NCBI GenBank assembly: GCA_044361595.1
Contig: JBIKIN010000006.1
Span: forward strand, 96,111-160,110
Direction: 5' to 3'
Origin: Pseudopedobacter sp044361595
Lineage (GTDB): Bacteria; Bacteroidota; Bacteroidia; Sphingobacteriales; Sphingobacteriaceae
Length of the DNA stretch: 64,000 nucleotides
Part shown: positions 1-7,835 of the stretch, in pieces
Layout of the letters: the number at the start of each line of letters is the position of its first letter
Position numbering within the stretch: position 1 is the stretch's first letter
Notes under the pieces: generated by a model
Seen by the model: the letters and a program-made list of their open reading frames with translations, nothing else
Database searches by the model: none
Told to the model about the DNA's origin: nothing
Program-made: the position numbers and the translations under genes

Positions 1-803
1 CCATCTATCATTTTTAAATAATTATTTCTATTGATAATGGCATTGGTTAATTTTTCTTTCTGCTTCCATTCTGCAGCTAAATTTTTAACTGTTGCCTTAC
101 GATCTGAAGGATTGGGGTGAGTAGATAAAAAATCAGGTAATTGATTTTCATTATTGGCAGAAAGTCTTTCTAAAGTTCCAAAGAAGTTTGCCATTTCGTT
201 AGCATCATATTTTATTTTGGTCGAGTATTCCACGCCTAATTCATCAGATTGTCTTTCGGCATCTCTTCCAAATTTCAAAAACAATAAACCTAAACCTTCT
301 GAAGCTTGTTGTCCAAATTTTGCCAATGTAGGAGAAATCACCATTCCTGCTAATAAACCCACTTGGCCAAGTGTAGCTTTAGTTTGTTGCGAAACCGTAT
401 GCCTAGCAGTAATGTGTCCTATTTCATGTCCCAAAACACCAGCAAATTCGGCTTCATTGTTAAAATTAGCCATAATCCCTCTGGTAAAATAAACATAGCC
501 TCCAGGTACTGCAAAAGCATTTACGACTTCAGAGTCAACAATTTTAAAATTGTACTCTAAATTTGGACGGTGCGATATCGCGGCCATTTGCTTTCCTTTG
601 TTATTAATAAAGTCTTGTAGTTGTTTATTTTCATACAATCCATACTCGGCAATAATTTGCGGATCTGCCTCTTTACCCATTTGTATCTCTTGGGCTTCGC
701 TCATCAAAACAACTTGCTTTTTACCAGTTACCGGATTTACGGCACAACTATTTATCAAAATTAAACAGCTAGTTATTGTAGCTAAGTATATTACTTTTTT
801 CAT
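1..803 (-). CDS. M48 family zinc metalloprotease, lipoprotein (3' end outside window)
   Basis: The gene starts with ATG at 801-803 and is open to the left edge, so about 267 N-terminal residues are visible and the end is missing. The N-terminus is a lipoprotein signal ending in the lipobox INSC near residue 20. The zinc motif HEIGH lies near residue 126 in the context VLGHEIGHITARH, and the expected downstream acidic ligand lies in DAERQSDELG. This is the layout of BepA/YfgC- and LoiP-like M48 peptidases of the cell envelope, which degrade misfolded outer-membrane or periplasmic proteins. The exact substrate is unknown. No promoter was assigned. Confidence 0.9.
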   Translation of the reverse strand, partial: MKKVIYLATITSCLILINSCAVNPVTGKKQVVLMSEAQEIQMGKEADPQIIAEYGLYENKQLQDFINNKGKQMAAISHRPNLEYNFKIVDSEVVNAFAVPGGYVYFTRGIMANFNNEAEFAGVLGHEIGHITARHTVSQQTKATLGQVGLLAGMVISPTLAKFGQQASEGLGLLFLKFGRDAERQSDELGVEYSTKIKYDANEMANFFGTLERLSANNENQLPDFLSTHPNPSDRKATVKNLAAEWKQKEKLTNAIINRNNYLKMID

Positions 804-954
804 TATTCTTTATTTAATACAAACCTATAAACAAATTTAATACCGTAATTAATTATCGGTTAAATTTTTTGTGTTAGCGGGTGAAAGGGTTTGTTCTTTT
901 TCTGATTTTTCTTCGGAAAAAAACCGTAGCGAAGCGTAGCCCTGCAACACGCGA

Positions 955-973
955 CCCCGATTTTTCATCGGGG
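955..973. repeat. short GC-rich intergenic hairpin
   Basis: CCCCGAT (955-961), a 5-nt loop, and ATCGGGG (967-973) form a perfect 7-bp stem in an A+T-rich genome. It sits between two minus-strand genes in a patch clearly richer in G+C than its surroundings (about 920-980). Related CCGAT/ATCGG pieces occur near 17911 and 33225. It may be part of a dispersed intergenic repeat; I cannot test copy number here. Confidence 0.4.
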
Positions 974-983
974 GAACACCCCA

Positions 984-1019
984 AAAAAAAACCGACATGA
1001 GTGTTATCCCAGTCGGTTT
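984..1019 (-). terminator. Rho-independent terminator of the bacilliredoxin gene
   Basis: Read on the minus strand, AAACCGAC and GTCGGTTT form an 8-bp stem (989-996 with 1012-1019) with a 15-nt loop, followed by a run of T. It begins 31 bp after the bacilliredoxin stop codon. Confidence 0.75.
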
Positions 1020-1049
1020 AATATTTTGTGATTGTTTTTAAAACTTAGA

Positions 1050-1460
1050 CTAACAAAATTGATCAAAAGCACCAATTAGGTTATCGGCAATCATTTGTGC
1101 CGGGCGACCTTCTATTTGATGACGCTCTATGATATGCACCAATTTACCATCTTTAAACAACGCCATTGATGGAGAAGATGGAGGATAAGGCAACATGTGA
1201 TTCCTTGCTGCATCTACCGCTTCTTTTTCCATACCGGCAAAAACAGTTACAATTTTACTAGGTCTTTTACCTTCTTGAACGGCAATTTTTGCAGCCGGAC
1301 GAGCATTTGCTGCTGCGCAACCACAAACAGAGTTTACGACAACAAAAGTAGTTCCTTCGCTATTGATAGCGTTTGCAACTTCTTCCGCATTTTTTAATTC
1401 TTCAAATCCCACGCTTGTTAAATCTGTACGCATTGGGGCAACTAAATATTCTGGATACAT
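1050..1460 (-). CDS. BrxA/BrxB family bacilliredoxin (YphP/YqiW family)
   Basis: The 136-residue product has the thioredoxin-like layout of the BrxA/BrxB family. The active-site motif is C46-G-C48, in VVNSVCGCAAANARPA, and the protein ends in a cysteine at its last residue. Related features include MLPYPPSSPSMALFKDGK and HQIEGR. In Firmicutes these proteins remove bacillithiol from S-bacillithiolated proteins. Many Bacteroidota also carry bacillithiol synthesis genes, so the same role is plausible, but none of those genes is in this window. The gene is monocistronic by position, with its own terminator downstream. Family confidence is high; thiol partner is inferred. Confidence 0.93.
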   Translation of the reverse strand: MYPEYLVAPMRTDLTSVGFEELKNAEEVANAINSEGTTFVVVNSVCGCAAANARPAAKIAVQEGKRPSKIVTVFAGMEKEAVDAARNHMLPYPPSSPSMALFKDGKLVHIIERHQIEGRPAQMIADNLIGAFDQFC

Positions 1461-1602
1461 GTTTTTGAGTTAAAAGTTCAAAGTAATAAGTTGAAAGTTT
1501 TAAATTCAACAATACAAAATTAATCTTTTATGTTCTGATTGGTAAATTTGAGTATCAAGTTGATGTCATAAATCAAACATAACATTTCCCTAACATTAAC
1601 AA

Positions 1603-1634
1603 TTTGACATTCACAAGCCTAAACCTTACCTTTG
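1603..1634 (+). promoter_or_regulatory. Bacteroidota-type promoter for ahcY
   Basis: TTTG at 1603-1606, then 20 bp, then TACCTTTG at 1627-1634. This fits the -33/-7 consensus (TTTG and TAnnTTTG) exactly. The start codon is 22 bp after the -7 box, so the leader is too short for a riboswitch. Confidence 0.75.
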
Positions 1635-1655
1635 CAATTCACTAAATAAATAACT

Positions 1656-2972
1656 ATGTCATCAGTAGAGACAACTTACGTACCTTACAAAGTGAAGGAC
1701 ATTTCCCTTGCAGAATGGGGAAGAAAAGAAATTGAATTAGCCGAAGCAGAAATGCCTGGTTTAATGGCACTTAGAGAAGAGTTTGGCGCTAGTCAACCAC
1801 TTAAAGGTGCAAGAATTGCAGGATGTTTACACATGACCATCCAAACTGCAGTTTTAATTGAAACTTTAGTAGCTCTTGGAGCTGATGTTACTTGGTCTTC
1901 TTGTAACATTTTTTCGACTCAAGACCATGCAGCGGCAGCTATTGCAGCGGCTGGAATTCCAGTTTATGCTTGGAAAGGCTTAAACGAAGAAGAATTTGAT
2001 TGGTGTATTGAACAAACTTTGTTTTTTGGTGAAAACCGCGAGCCATTAAACATGATTTTAGATGATGGTGGCGATTTAACCAACATGGTATTGGATAGAT
2101 ATCCTGAATTAGCAGCTGGCATTAAAGGAATTTCTGAAGAAACTACCACTGGCGTTCTACGTTTACACGACCGTGTTAAAAAAGGAACTTTACCAATGCC
2201 TGCTATCAACATCAACGATTCTGTAACTAAATCTAAATTTGATAACAAATATGGATGTAGAGAGTCTTTAGTTGATGCTATCCGTAGAGCAACCGACGTT
2301 ATGATGGCTGGAAAAGTGGCTGTTGTTTGCGGTTATGGTGATGTGGGTAAAGGTTCTGCAGATTCATTAAAAAATGCAGGAGTAAGAGTTATTGTAACTG
2401 AAATTGATCCAATTTGTGCTTTACAAGCTGCAATGGAAGGTTTTGAAGTTAAAAAATTAACTACTGCTATTAAAGAAGCTGATATTGTTGTTACAGCAAC
2501 TGGAAATAAAGACATTGTTAGGGGCGAACATTTTGAAGCTTTAAAAGACAAAGCTATCGTTTGTAACATTGGTCACTTTGATAACGAAATTGACATGGCT
2601 TGGTTAAACAAAAACCACGGTGCATCAAAAATCGAAATTAAACCACAAGTAGATAAATACACTATAGAAGGTAAAGATGTTATTGTTTTAGCCGAAGGTA
2701 GATTAGTAAACTTAGGTTGTGCAACTGGTCACCCATCTTTTGTAATGTCTAACTCATTTACTAACCAAACTTTAGCGCAAATGGAGCTTTGGACAAATGC
2801 TGCAGCTTATGAAAATAAGGTGTATGTATTACCAAAAACTTTAGACGAGAAAGTTGCTCGTTTACACTTAGCTAAGATTGGTGTAGAATTAGAAGAATTA
2901 CGTAATGATCAAGCTGAGTACATTGGTGTAACAGTTGAAGGTCCGTTTAAATCTGATTCTTACAGATACTAA
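1656..2972 (+). CDS. ahcY: Adenosylhomocysteinase (S-adenosyl-L-homocysteine hydrolase)
   Basis: The 438-residue enzyme hydrolyses S-adenosylhomocysteine to adenosine and homocysteine, clearing the product that inhibits SAM-dependent methyltransferases. The N-terminal substrate domain carries HMTIQTAVLIETL and the EETTTGVLRL segment. The NAD-binding Rossmann motif GYGDVGKGSAD lies near residue 225, followed by VTEIDPICALQAAMEG. The C-terminus FKSDSYRY keeps the terminal Lys and Tyr that reach into the partner's cofactor site. Length matches the bacterial form without the long insertion. It stands alone between a clear promoter and a clear terminator. Confidence 0.98.
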   Translation: MSSVETTYVPYKVKDISLAEWGRKEIELAEAEMPGLMALREEFGASQPLKGARIAGCLHMTIQTAVLIETLVALGADVTWSSCNIFSTQDHAAAAIAAAGIPVYAWKGLNEEEFDWCIEQTLFFGENREPLNMILDDGGDLTNMVLDRYPELAAGIKGISEETTTGVLRLHDRVKKGTLPMPAININDSVTKSKFDNKYGCRESLVDAIRRATDVMMAGKVAVVCGYGDVGKGSADSLKNAGVRVIVTEIDPICALQAAMEGFEVKKLTTAIKEADIVVTATGNKDIVRGEHFEALKDKAIVCNIGHFDNEIDMAWLNKNHGASKIEIKPQVDKYTIEGKDVIVLAEGRLVNLGCATGHPSFVMSNSFTNQTLAQMELWTNAAAYENKVYVLPKTLDEKVARLHLAKIGVELEELRNDQAEYIGVTVEGPFKSDSYRY

Positions 2973-2994
2973 GTATTAAGATTTAAGTATCAAG

Positions 2995-3026
2995 ACCGTT
3001 CTGATTATCTCAGAACGGTTTTTTTT
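2995..3026 (+). terminator. Rho-independent terminator of ahcY
   Basis: ACCGTTCTGA (2995-3004), a 5-nt loop, and TCAGAACGGT (3010-3019) form a perfect 10-bp stem followed by a T run. Confidence 0.9.
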
Positions 3027-3159
3027 ATGACTTGAAATATTTTGATTTTTAATAAAAACCTACCAAAATATACAATAACAGCATTTCTATTGTTGTTTCC
3101 TTGAAATTTAAATCATCTTTATCAGTAGTTTTGAGATGTAAAACATTGATTTTTTTATA

Positions 3160-3260
3160 AAATTAACCGTGAAATATTCAATTACTAATTGAATATTTCA
3201 CGGTTAATTTATTTTTTAATAGTGAAAATTTAAATTAATATTTGAATATTTCACGGTTAA
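3160..3260. promoter_or_regulatory. Tandem palindromes, candidate operator of the COG1373 ATPase gene
   Basis: A perfect inverted repeat has 25-nt arms at 3160-3184 and 3186-3210 around a single central base (3185). The 19 bases at 3189-3207, from the right arm, recur exactly at 3242-3260. A degenerate left partner (GTGAAAATTTAAAT, 3222-3235) makes the second copy an imperfect palindrome. Both sites lie in the 110 bp before the start codon of the ATPase gene and the second overlaps its putative promoter. The best reading is two operator sites for a dimeric DNA-binding protein, possibly the ATPase itself. A mobile-element end is less likely, because no matching copy follows the gene. Confidence 0.6.
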
Positions 3261-3272
3261 AATATATATTTG
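3241..3272 (+). promoter_or_regulatory. Putative promoter overlapping the second palindrome
   Basis: TTTG at 3241-3244, 20 bp, then TATATTTG at 3265-3272 fits the Bacteroidota consensus. It ends directly against the start codons at 3273 and 3276, so transcription from it would give a leaderless mRNA. The -33 box lies inside the repeat, so a protein bound there would block it. Confidence 0.5.
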
Positions 3273-4448
3273 ATGATGTTTGGCCGCAAAGTAATTGAGG
3301 ATATTATAGAACTACTGGAAAATTTTCCATCAGTAATGCTTTATGGACCAAGACAAATAGGAAAAACAACCATTGCAAAAAGTATTGGGAACAACTTTTC
3401 AAAAAAGACTCATTATTTCGATCTAGAAAAAGAAAGTGATGCTTTTCCCTTAAAAACAAATGCTCATGAATTTTTGATGAGCCTAAAAGATGATTTAGTG
3501 ATTTTAGACGAAGTACAGCTTTATCCTCAACTGCTCTCTTCGCTACGCTCTATCATCGACGAACATCGTATTGCAGGAAGGTTTATTTTATTAGGCTCTG
3601 CCGATCCTCAATTAGTAACTGGCGTTTCTGAAAGTTTAGCAGGGAGAGTTATTTACAAAGAAATTAATCAGATTACATTGCTAGAGGCTTCGGCACAAAA
3701 CGTTTCTTTAGAACAACATTGGTTTAGAGGAGGTTTTCCAGAAGCGTTACAGTTAAAATCTGATAAGATGTGGACCGAGTGGACACAAAGCTTTATCCAG
3801 ACTTATATATTTAGAGATATTAATTTGCTATTTGGTATTAATTTAAGTCCGCAAATAATCTCTAAAATGTGGAGTATGTTAGCACACTTAAATGGTAGTA
3901 TAGAAAATATGCAAGATTTGGGACGTTCTTTAGGGATTACTGGTACTAGCGCAAAAAAGTATTTAGACTATATGGAGGGTGCTTATTTAATTAGGCGCTT
4001 GGCACCTTGGCATCAAAATAATGGAAAGCGTTTGGTAAAATCGCCTAAACTTTATGTGCGTACTTGGGGTGTTTTACACCATCTATTGCAAATAAGCACT
4101 TATAATCAACTGCAAATAAACCCAGCTTTAGGTGCGTCTTGGGAAGGTTACGTTGTAGAACAAATACATGCCGCAAAACCAAAAGATGTTGACTTATATT
4201 ATTACCGTACACACCATGGTGCAGAAGTTGATTTAATTTTAGTAAAAGGTATAAAACCCGTGGCAACCATAGAAATTAAATATTCTAACGCTCCAGTTCT
4301 CTCTCGTGGTTATTACGAAAGCATATCGGATTTAGCAACTGAAAATAATTTTATAATCACACCAAATTCTAAAAAAGTAACATCAAAAGAAGGAGTATTA
4401 ATTATCAGTTTAGAAGAGTTTTTAAAAGGAGATTACCTAAATATTTGA
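3273..4448 (+). CDS. AAA+ ATPase with C-terminal DUF4143 domain (COG1373 family)
   Basis: The product is about 391 residues. Walker A is GPRQIGKTT near residue 25 and Walker B is DLVILDEVQ near residue 75, followed by an AAA+ core and a winged-helix-like stretch. The C-terminal DUF4143 region carries AEVDLILVKG...IEIKYS, the E-VD and EIK pattern of a PD-(D/E)XK-like fold. Proteins of this family are common, mobile and of unknown function. ATG codons at 3273 and 3276 are both usable; FGRKVIEDI then matches the family's usual N-terminus. The gene is single and is preceded by the tandem palindromes at 3160-3260, which suggests autoregulation (inference). Confidence 0.88.
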   Translation: MMFGRKVIEDIIELLENFPSVMLYGPRQIGKTTIAKSIGNNFSKKTHYFDLEKESDAFPLKTNAHEFLMSLKDDLVILDEVQLYPQLLSSLRSIIDEHRIAGRFILLGSADPQLVTGVSESLAGRVIYKEINQITLLEASAQNVSLEQHWFRGGFPEALQLKSDKMWTEWTQSFIQTYIFRDINLLFGINLSPQIISKMWSMLAHLNGSIENMQDLGRSLGITGTSAKKYLDYMEGAYLIRRLAPWHQNNGKRLVKSPKLYVRTWGVLHHLLQISTYNQLQINPALGASWEGYVVEQIHAAKPKDVDLYYYRTHHGAEVDLILVKGIKPVATIEIKYSNAPVLSRGYYESISDLATENNFIITPNSKKVTSKEGVLIISLEEFLKGDYLNI

Positions 4449-4478
4449 AACATACTATAAAAGAGAATTTTAAAACCT

Positions 4479-4486
4479 TACCTTTG
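4479..4486 (+). promoter_or_regulatory. -7-like element before the J-domain/KTSC gene
   Basis: TACCTTTG matches TAnnTTTG exactly and is identical to the ahcY -7 box. No good TTTG lies 19-21 bp upstream. The start codon is 63 bp downstream. Confidence 0.4.
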
Positions 4487-4549
4487 CGCCAAAATTCTGA
4501 TAATTAAAGCACAATTGAATAATTAATTATCTCTCAAAAATTAAATAAA

Positions 4550-4996
4550 ATGAAAAAGATAACTGATTATAGAAAATTATTAGAAGTTAGTGAAACTGCA
4601 ACTTTAGCTGAGTTAAAATCGGTTTACCGAAGCTTGATGAAAACATATCACCCAGATAAATTTCAAGACGAGGTAGAAAAAGCAAATGCCGAAGAAACCA
4701 GTACCAAAATGATTGAAGCCTACCATTTTTTGGTAAGTATTGCGCCAGAAACTCGTGAGCAAAATTTAACAGCTTATACTGAAACCATCACCAATTCAAA
4801 TATTCAAGATTTTGAGTACAAATCGCAAGTTTTAACTGTTGATTTTTACGATGGAAACACTTACGAATATTTTGATGTGCCAAAAGCTGTTTATGTGAAA
4901 TTAGTTAATGCAGATAGCAGAGGAAGATTTGCAAGACGACATATTTTTAACGAGTACGTTTATAGAAGTACTAGCAAATTAGTGGCAACAGCTTAA
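4550..4996 (+). CDS. J-domain and KTSC-domain protein
   Basis: The 148-residue protein joins two small domains. Residues 5-65 are a DnaJ-type J domain with the HPD motif at residues 34-36 (TYHPDKFQ), which in other J proteins stimulates Hsp70 ATPase activity. Residues about 90-145 look like a KTSC domain: TVDFYDGNTYEYFDVP, then a C-terminal YRSTSKLVATA. KTSC domains are small beta structures of uncertain function, named after a Lys-tRNA synthetase appendage. The gene stands alone. The fusion suggests a client-binding co-chaperone, but that is inference. Confidence 0.85.
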   Translation: MKKITDYRKLLEVSETATLAELKSVYRSLMKTYHPDKFQDEVEKANAEETSTKMIEAYHFLVSIAPETREQNLTAYTETITNSNIQDFEYKSQVLTVDFYDGNTYEYFDVPKAVYVKLVNADSRGRFARRHIFNEYVYRSTSKLVATA

Positions 4997-5141
4997 TTTT
5001 TTTTTGCGTTAGGGATTGTCCTTCAGACTCCCCAGGAGAAATGAAAATCCTTTTTGCTTGCCTTCGACTACACTCTGACTGACAACCAAAAATATTGTAA
5101 TGTAAAGCCCGCCAGAACGCTCAAAACATTATATTTATACC

Positions 5142-5474
5142 ATGAAAAAATGCTTACTAGTTTTTATTTCTTTTATAGTTCTAATATCTTGTAATCAGGA
5201 AAATCCAAAATCAGCCAAAAAAACAACTGCAATTAACAAAGTAGTAGAAGCATCTTGCGGGCAATGTAATTTCAAATTAAAAACTCAAAAAGGTTGTGAT
5301 TTAGCTGTAAGAATTGATGGTAAAGCTTATTTTGTTGATGGAAGTAACATAGACGACCATGGCAACGCCCACGCCGATGAAGGTTTTTGTAATGCAATTT
5401 CTAAAGCTAGTGTAAAAGGAGAAATTATAAAAGGTAGATTTAAAGCGTCGGAATTTAAATTACTGAAAGATTAG
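5142..5474 (+). CDS. DUF6370 family lipoprotein
   Basis: The 110-residue protein has a lipoprotein signal with lipobox LISC (Cys17), so it is probably anchored in the envelope. The mature part contains VVEASCGQCNF (Cys39 and Cys42), KKGCDL-like QKGCDLAVRIDGKAYF (Cys52), the histidine-rich DDHGNAHA, and GFCNAI (Cys83). This cysteine and histidine pattern matches what I recall of DUF6370. The conserved CxxC and His residues suggest metal or redox chemistry, but no function is established. A -7-like TATATTTA ends 4 bp before the start codon. Confidence 0.75.
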   Translation: MKKCLLVFISFIVLISCNQENPKSAKKTTAINKVVEASCGQCNFKLKTQKGCDLAVRIDGKAYFVDGSNIDDHGNAHADEGFCNAISKASVKGEIIKGRFKASEFKLLKD

Positions 5475-5503
5475 TAAAAACAATTTAAAAGCTTGAGCAT
5501 TCT

Positions 5504-5511
5504 TATATTTG
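5504..5511 (+). promoter_or_regulatory. -7-like element directly before pdxJ
   Basis: TATATTTG ends 3 bp before the ATG at 5515. If it is used, the mRNA is leaderless or nearly so. No convincing -33 box was seen. Confidence 0.35.
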
Positions 5512-5514
5512 TAT

Positions 5515-6237
5515 ATGTCTCAAGCAAAACTTTCTGTCAATATTAATAAAATAGCCACTTTACGTAACTCTAGAGGTGGCGATAATCCAAATCTTGTAAA
5601 AACCGCATTAGATTGTGAGCGTTTTGGCGCACAAGGAATAACGGTGCACCCAAGGCCAGATGAACGCCATATTCGTTATCAAGATGTTTATGACTTAAAA
5701 GCTAAAATCAGTACTGAATTTAATATTGAAGGTAATTGCCAAGAAGATAAATTTGTAAAATTGGTTTTGGCAAACAAGCCTGCTCAAGTTACCTTGGTGC
5801 CAGATGTTTTAGGACAAATTACCTCTAACCATGGCTGGGACACCATTAAACACCAAAATTATTTACAAGATATTATTGCTGTTTTTAAGGCGGAAAATAT
5901 TCGAGTTTCCATTTTTGTAGATCCAAATCCAGAAATGATTGAGGCCGCAAAAACTACCGGAACTGATCGTATTGAACTATACACCGAAGCTTATGCATCT
6001 AATTATCATCACGATAAAGAAGAAGCAATTGCGCCTTATATTTTAGCGGCACAAACAGCAAATAAAGTAGGTTTAGGTATAAATGCTGGCCACGACTTAG
6101 ATTTACAAAATCTAAAATATTTTGCTCAACACATTCATAATTTATTAGAAGTGAGCATTGGGCATGCTTTAATTTGCGACGCTTTGTACCTAGGTTTAGA
6201 GAATACCATTCAGCGGTATTTGTATCAATTGAAATAA
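5515..6237 (+). CDS. pdxJ: Pyridoxine 5'-phosphate synthase
   Basis: The 240-residue TIM-barrel enzyme condenses 1-deoxy-D-xylulose 5-phosphate with 3-amino-2-oxopropyl phosphate to make pyridoxine 5'-phosphate, the last ring-forming step of DXP-dependent vitamin B6 synthesis. Family signatures are SVNINKIATLRNSRGG at the N-terminus, GITVHPRPDERHI, CQEDKFVKL, VTLVPD, RVSIFVDP, RIELYTE, and GINAGHDLDLQNL near the C-terminus. I start at ATG 5515; an upstream in-frame TTG is possible but sits inside the -7-like box. It has no pdx neighbours here. Confidence 0.97.
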   Translation: MSQAKLSVNINKIATLRNSRGGDNPNLVKTALDCERFGAQGITVHPRPDERHIRYQDVYDLKAKISTEFNIEGNCQEDKFVKLVLANKPAQVTLVPDVLGQITSNHGWDTIKHQNYLQDIIAVFKAENIRVSIFVDPNPEMIEAAKTTGTDRIELYTEAYASNYHHDKEEAIAPYILAAQTANKVGLGINAGHDLDLQNLKYFAQHIHNLLEVSIGHALICDALYLGLENTIQRYLYQLK

Positions 6238-6238
6238 T

Positions 6239-6246
6239 TATATTTG
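6239..6246 (+). promoter_or_regulatory. -7-like element before the toxin-antitoxin pair
   Basis: TATATTTG, 22 bp before the antitoxin ATG. A TTTG at 6219-6222 is only 16 bp upstream, shorter than usual. Confidence 0.35.
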
Positions 6247-6268
6247 GGTTAGTAAAAAATTAATCGCC

Positions 6269-6523
6269 ATGACAACAAAAGCAATTAGAGATAAATTACA
6301 AGATTATATTAAAACAGCTGATGATAAAAAAATCAAAGCTATTTTTACTTTGGTTGAGGGTGATATGGAAGAGAAATATAATTGGTGGGAAGATGAAAAG
6401 TTTGTAGCAGAATTAGATGATCGAGTAAAAAGATATGAAGAAGGAACTGATAAAGCTTTTACTTTTGAGGAAGTGAAAGAAGAGCTCACAAAACGAAAAA
6501 ACAAAATAAGTGAGCAAATATAA
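6269..6523 (+). CDS. Putative type II antitoxin (addiction-module component)
   Basis: The 84-residue, highly charged, helical protein lies directly before and overlaps a RelE/ParE-like toxin gene. It begins with a KAIRDKLQDYIKTADDKKIKAI segment, has a YNWWEDEKFVAELDDR centre and ends in an acidic, basic-tailed helix (TFEEVKEELTKRKNK). This is the usual shape of short Bacteroidota antitoxins that wrap around a RelE-type partner. No helix-turn-helix or ribbon-helix-helix signature is obvious, so autoregulation cannot be claimed from sequence. Assignment rests mostly on gene context. Confidence 0.75.
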   Translation: MTTKAIRDKLQDYIKTADDKKIKAIFTLVEGDMEEKYNWWEDEKFVAELDDRVKRYEEGTDKAFTFEEVKEELTKRKNKISEQI

Positions 6524-6803
6524 GGTTAGAGTATTAATAAAGGCTAGAAAAGAAGTCTTTGATGCTTTTGACTGGTATGAAGAACAACAAGAAGGTTTAG
6601 GAGATAAATTTAGCGAAGAGATCCAGATTTCAATAAATAAGATTCAACTTAATCCAAACCATCATCCTCTAAAAACAATCTCATTAAGAGAATTTGTTGT
6701 TAAAAAATATCCTTTTGTAATTGTTTATAAGATTAGTGAAAGAAGAGAAGAGATAATTATAACCTCCATCTTCCACACCAAAAGAAATCCAAAACTTAAA
6801 TAG
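6510..6803 (+). CDS. RelE/ParE family toxin
   Basis: The 97-residue protein has the RelE/ParE fold pattern: a basic first strand (YKVRVLIKARKEV), a helix with AFDWYEEQQEGLGDKF, and the final strands FPFVIVYKI-like YPFVIVYKISERREEIIITSIFHTKRNPK. The terminal FHTKRNP matches the usual H-x-x-R-x-P ending. RelE members cleave mRNA on the ribosome and ParE members poison gyrase; the sequence does not decide between them. The start is GTG 6510, which overlaps the antitoxin gene by 14 bp and implies translational coupling. Confidence 0.88.
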   Translation: MSKYKVRVLIKARKEVFDAFDWYEEQQEGLGDKFSEEIQISINKIQLNPNHHPLKTISLREFVVKKYPFVIVYKISERREEIIITSIFHTKRNPKLK

Positions 6804-6812
6804 GATTTGATC

Positions 6813-7832
6813 ATGGTAAAACAATATTCCCTTCCCGATTTTTTAGAAAAAGCAAAAAGTACTGTCGTTATTGATGTTCGTACGCCTTTAGAATTTGTTC
6901 AAGGTCACATACCGGGCGCCGTAAACATTCCCATTTTCACTAACGAGGAAAGAGTTATTGTAGGTACAACTTATAAACAAAAAGGACGACAACCTGCAAT
7001 TCTTTTAGGCTTTGAATTAACTGGACCAAAATGGGCAGATTTTATCCGTCAGGCGGAGGAGTTAGCTCCCGATAAAAAAGTTTTGGTTCATTGCTGGCGT
7101 GGAGGAATGCGTAGTGGAGCTATGGCTTGGGCTTTTGATTTATACGGTTTTGAAGTAGCCACACTTAAGGGTGGCTACAAAGCTTTTAGAGGAGCAAATA
7201 TCAGCTCCTTTTCAAATAAATATAATTTTAGAATACTAAGCGGAGGAACAGGATCGGCAAAAACGGAAACATTAGCAGAATTAAAAAATTTAGGCGAACA
7301 AGTAATAGATTTAGAGGATTTGGCACAGCATCAAGGTTCGTCTTTTGGCTCGATGGGAAAATTAATACAACCCAGTCAAGAACAATTTGAGAATTTGTTT
7401 GCTGTAAAACTTCAAGAGATGGACAGCTCAAAAACCATTTGGCTTGAAGACGAAAGTGTAACCATTGGTAAAAGAGTGATACCAAAACCAATATGGGAGC
7501 AGATGAGAAATACAGAAGTATTAAAATTAGAAATTCCCAAATCTGAAAGGATTACATTTTTAACTTCTCAGTATGGTGCTTTAGATAAAGATTTTTTAAA
7601 AGCCGCAGTTCTAGGGATTTCAAAAAAACTAGGCCCTTTAGAAACTAAGCTTACATTGCAAGCCATTGATGAAGATAGGATGAAAGATTTTATTACTCAG
7701 GTCTTAGTTTATTACGATAAAACCTATCAAAAAGGTATAAATCATAGAGATCAAGATTTAATAAAAAAGCTGATTTGTAGTCATATAAATCCAAAAGAAA
7801 ACGCAAAAGCTATACTCAATCAAAATAAGTAA
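6813..7832 (+). CDS. mnmH: tRNA 2-selenouridine synthase
   Basis: The 339-residue enzyme replaces sulfur by selenium at the wobble 2-thiouridine of Lys, Glu and Gln tRNAs, using selenophosphate. An N-terminal rhodanese domain carries the catalytic Cys94 in VHCWRGGMRS. A P-loop, GGTGSAKT, lies at residues 144-151 and is followed by the MnmH-specific DLEDLAQHQGSSFG segment. I start at ATG 6813; an upstream in-frame TTG at 6807 is less likely. selD follows after 3 bp, so the two genes form an operon that supplies and uses selenophosphate. Confidence 0.96.
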   Translation: MVKQYSLPDFLEKAKSTVVIDVRTPLEFVQGHIPGAVNIPIFTNEERVIVGTTYKQKGRQPAILLGFELTGPKWADFIRQAEELAPDKKVLVHCWRGGMRSGAMAWAFDLYGFEVATLKGGYKAFRGANISSFSNKYNFRILSGGTGSAKTETLAELKNLGEQVIDLEDLAQHQGSSFGSMGKLIQPSQEQFENLFAVKLQEMDSSKTIWLEDESVTIGKRVIPKPIWEQMRNTEVLKLEIPKSERITFLTSQYGALDKDFLKAAVLGISKKLGPLETKLTLQAIDEDRMKDFITQVLVYYDKTYQKGINHRDQDLIKKLICSHINPKENAKAILNQNK

Positions 7833-7835
7833 AAA

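Noticed and set aside
1461..1655. Possible SAH or SAM riboswitch before ahcY
   Set aside because: The promoter lies at 1603-1634 and leaves a leader of about 20 nt, too short for any known riboswitch.
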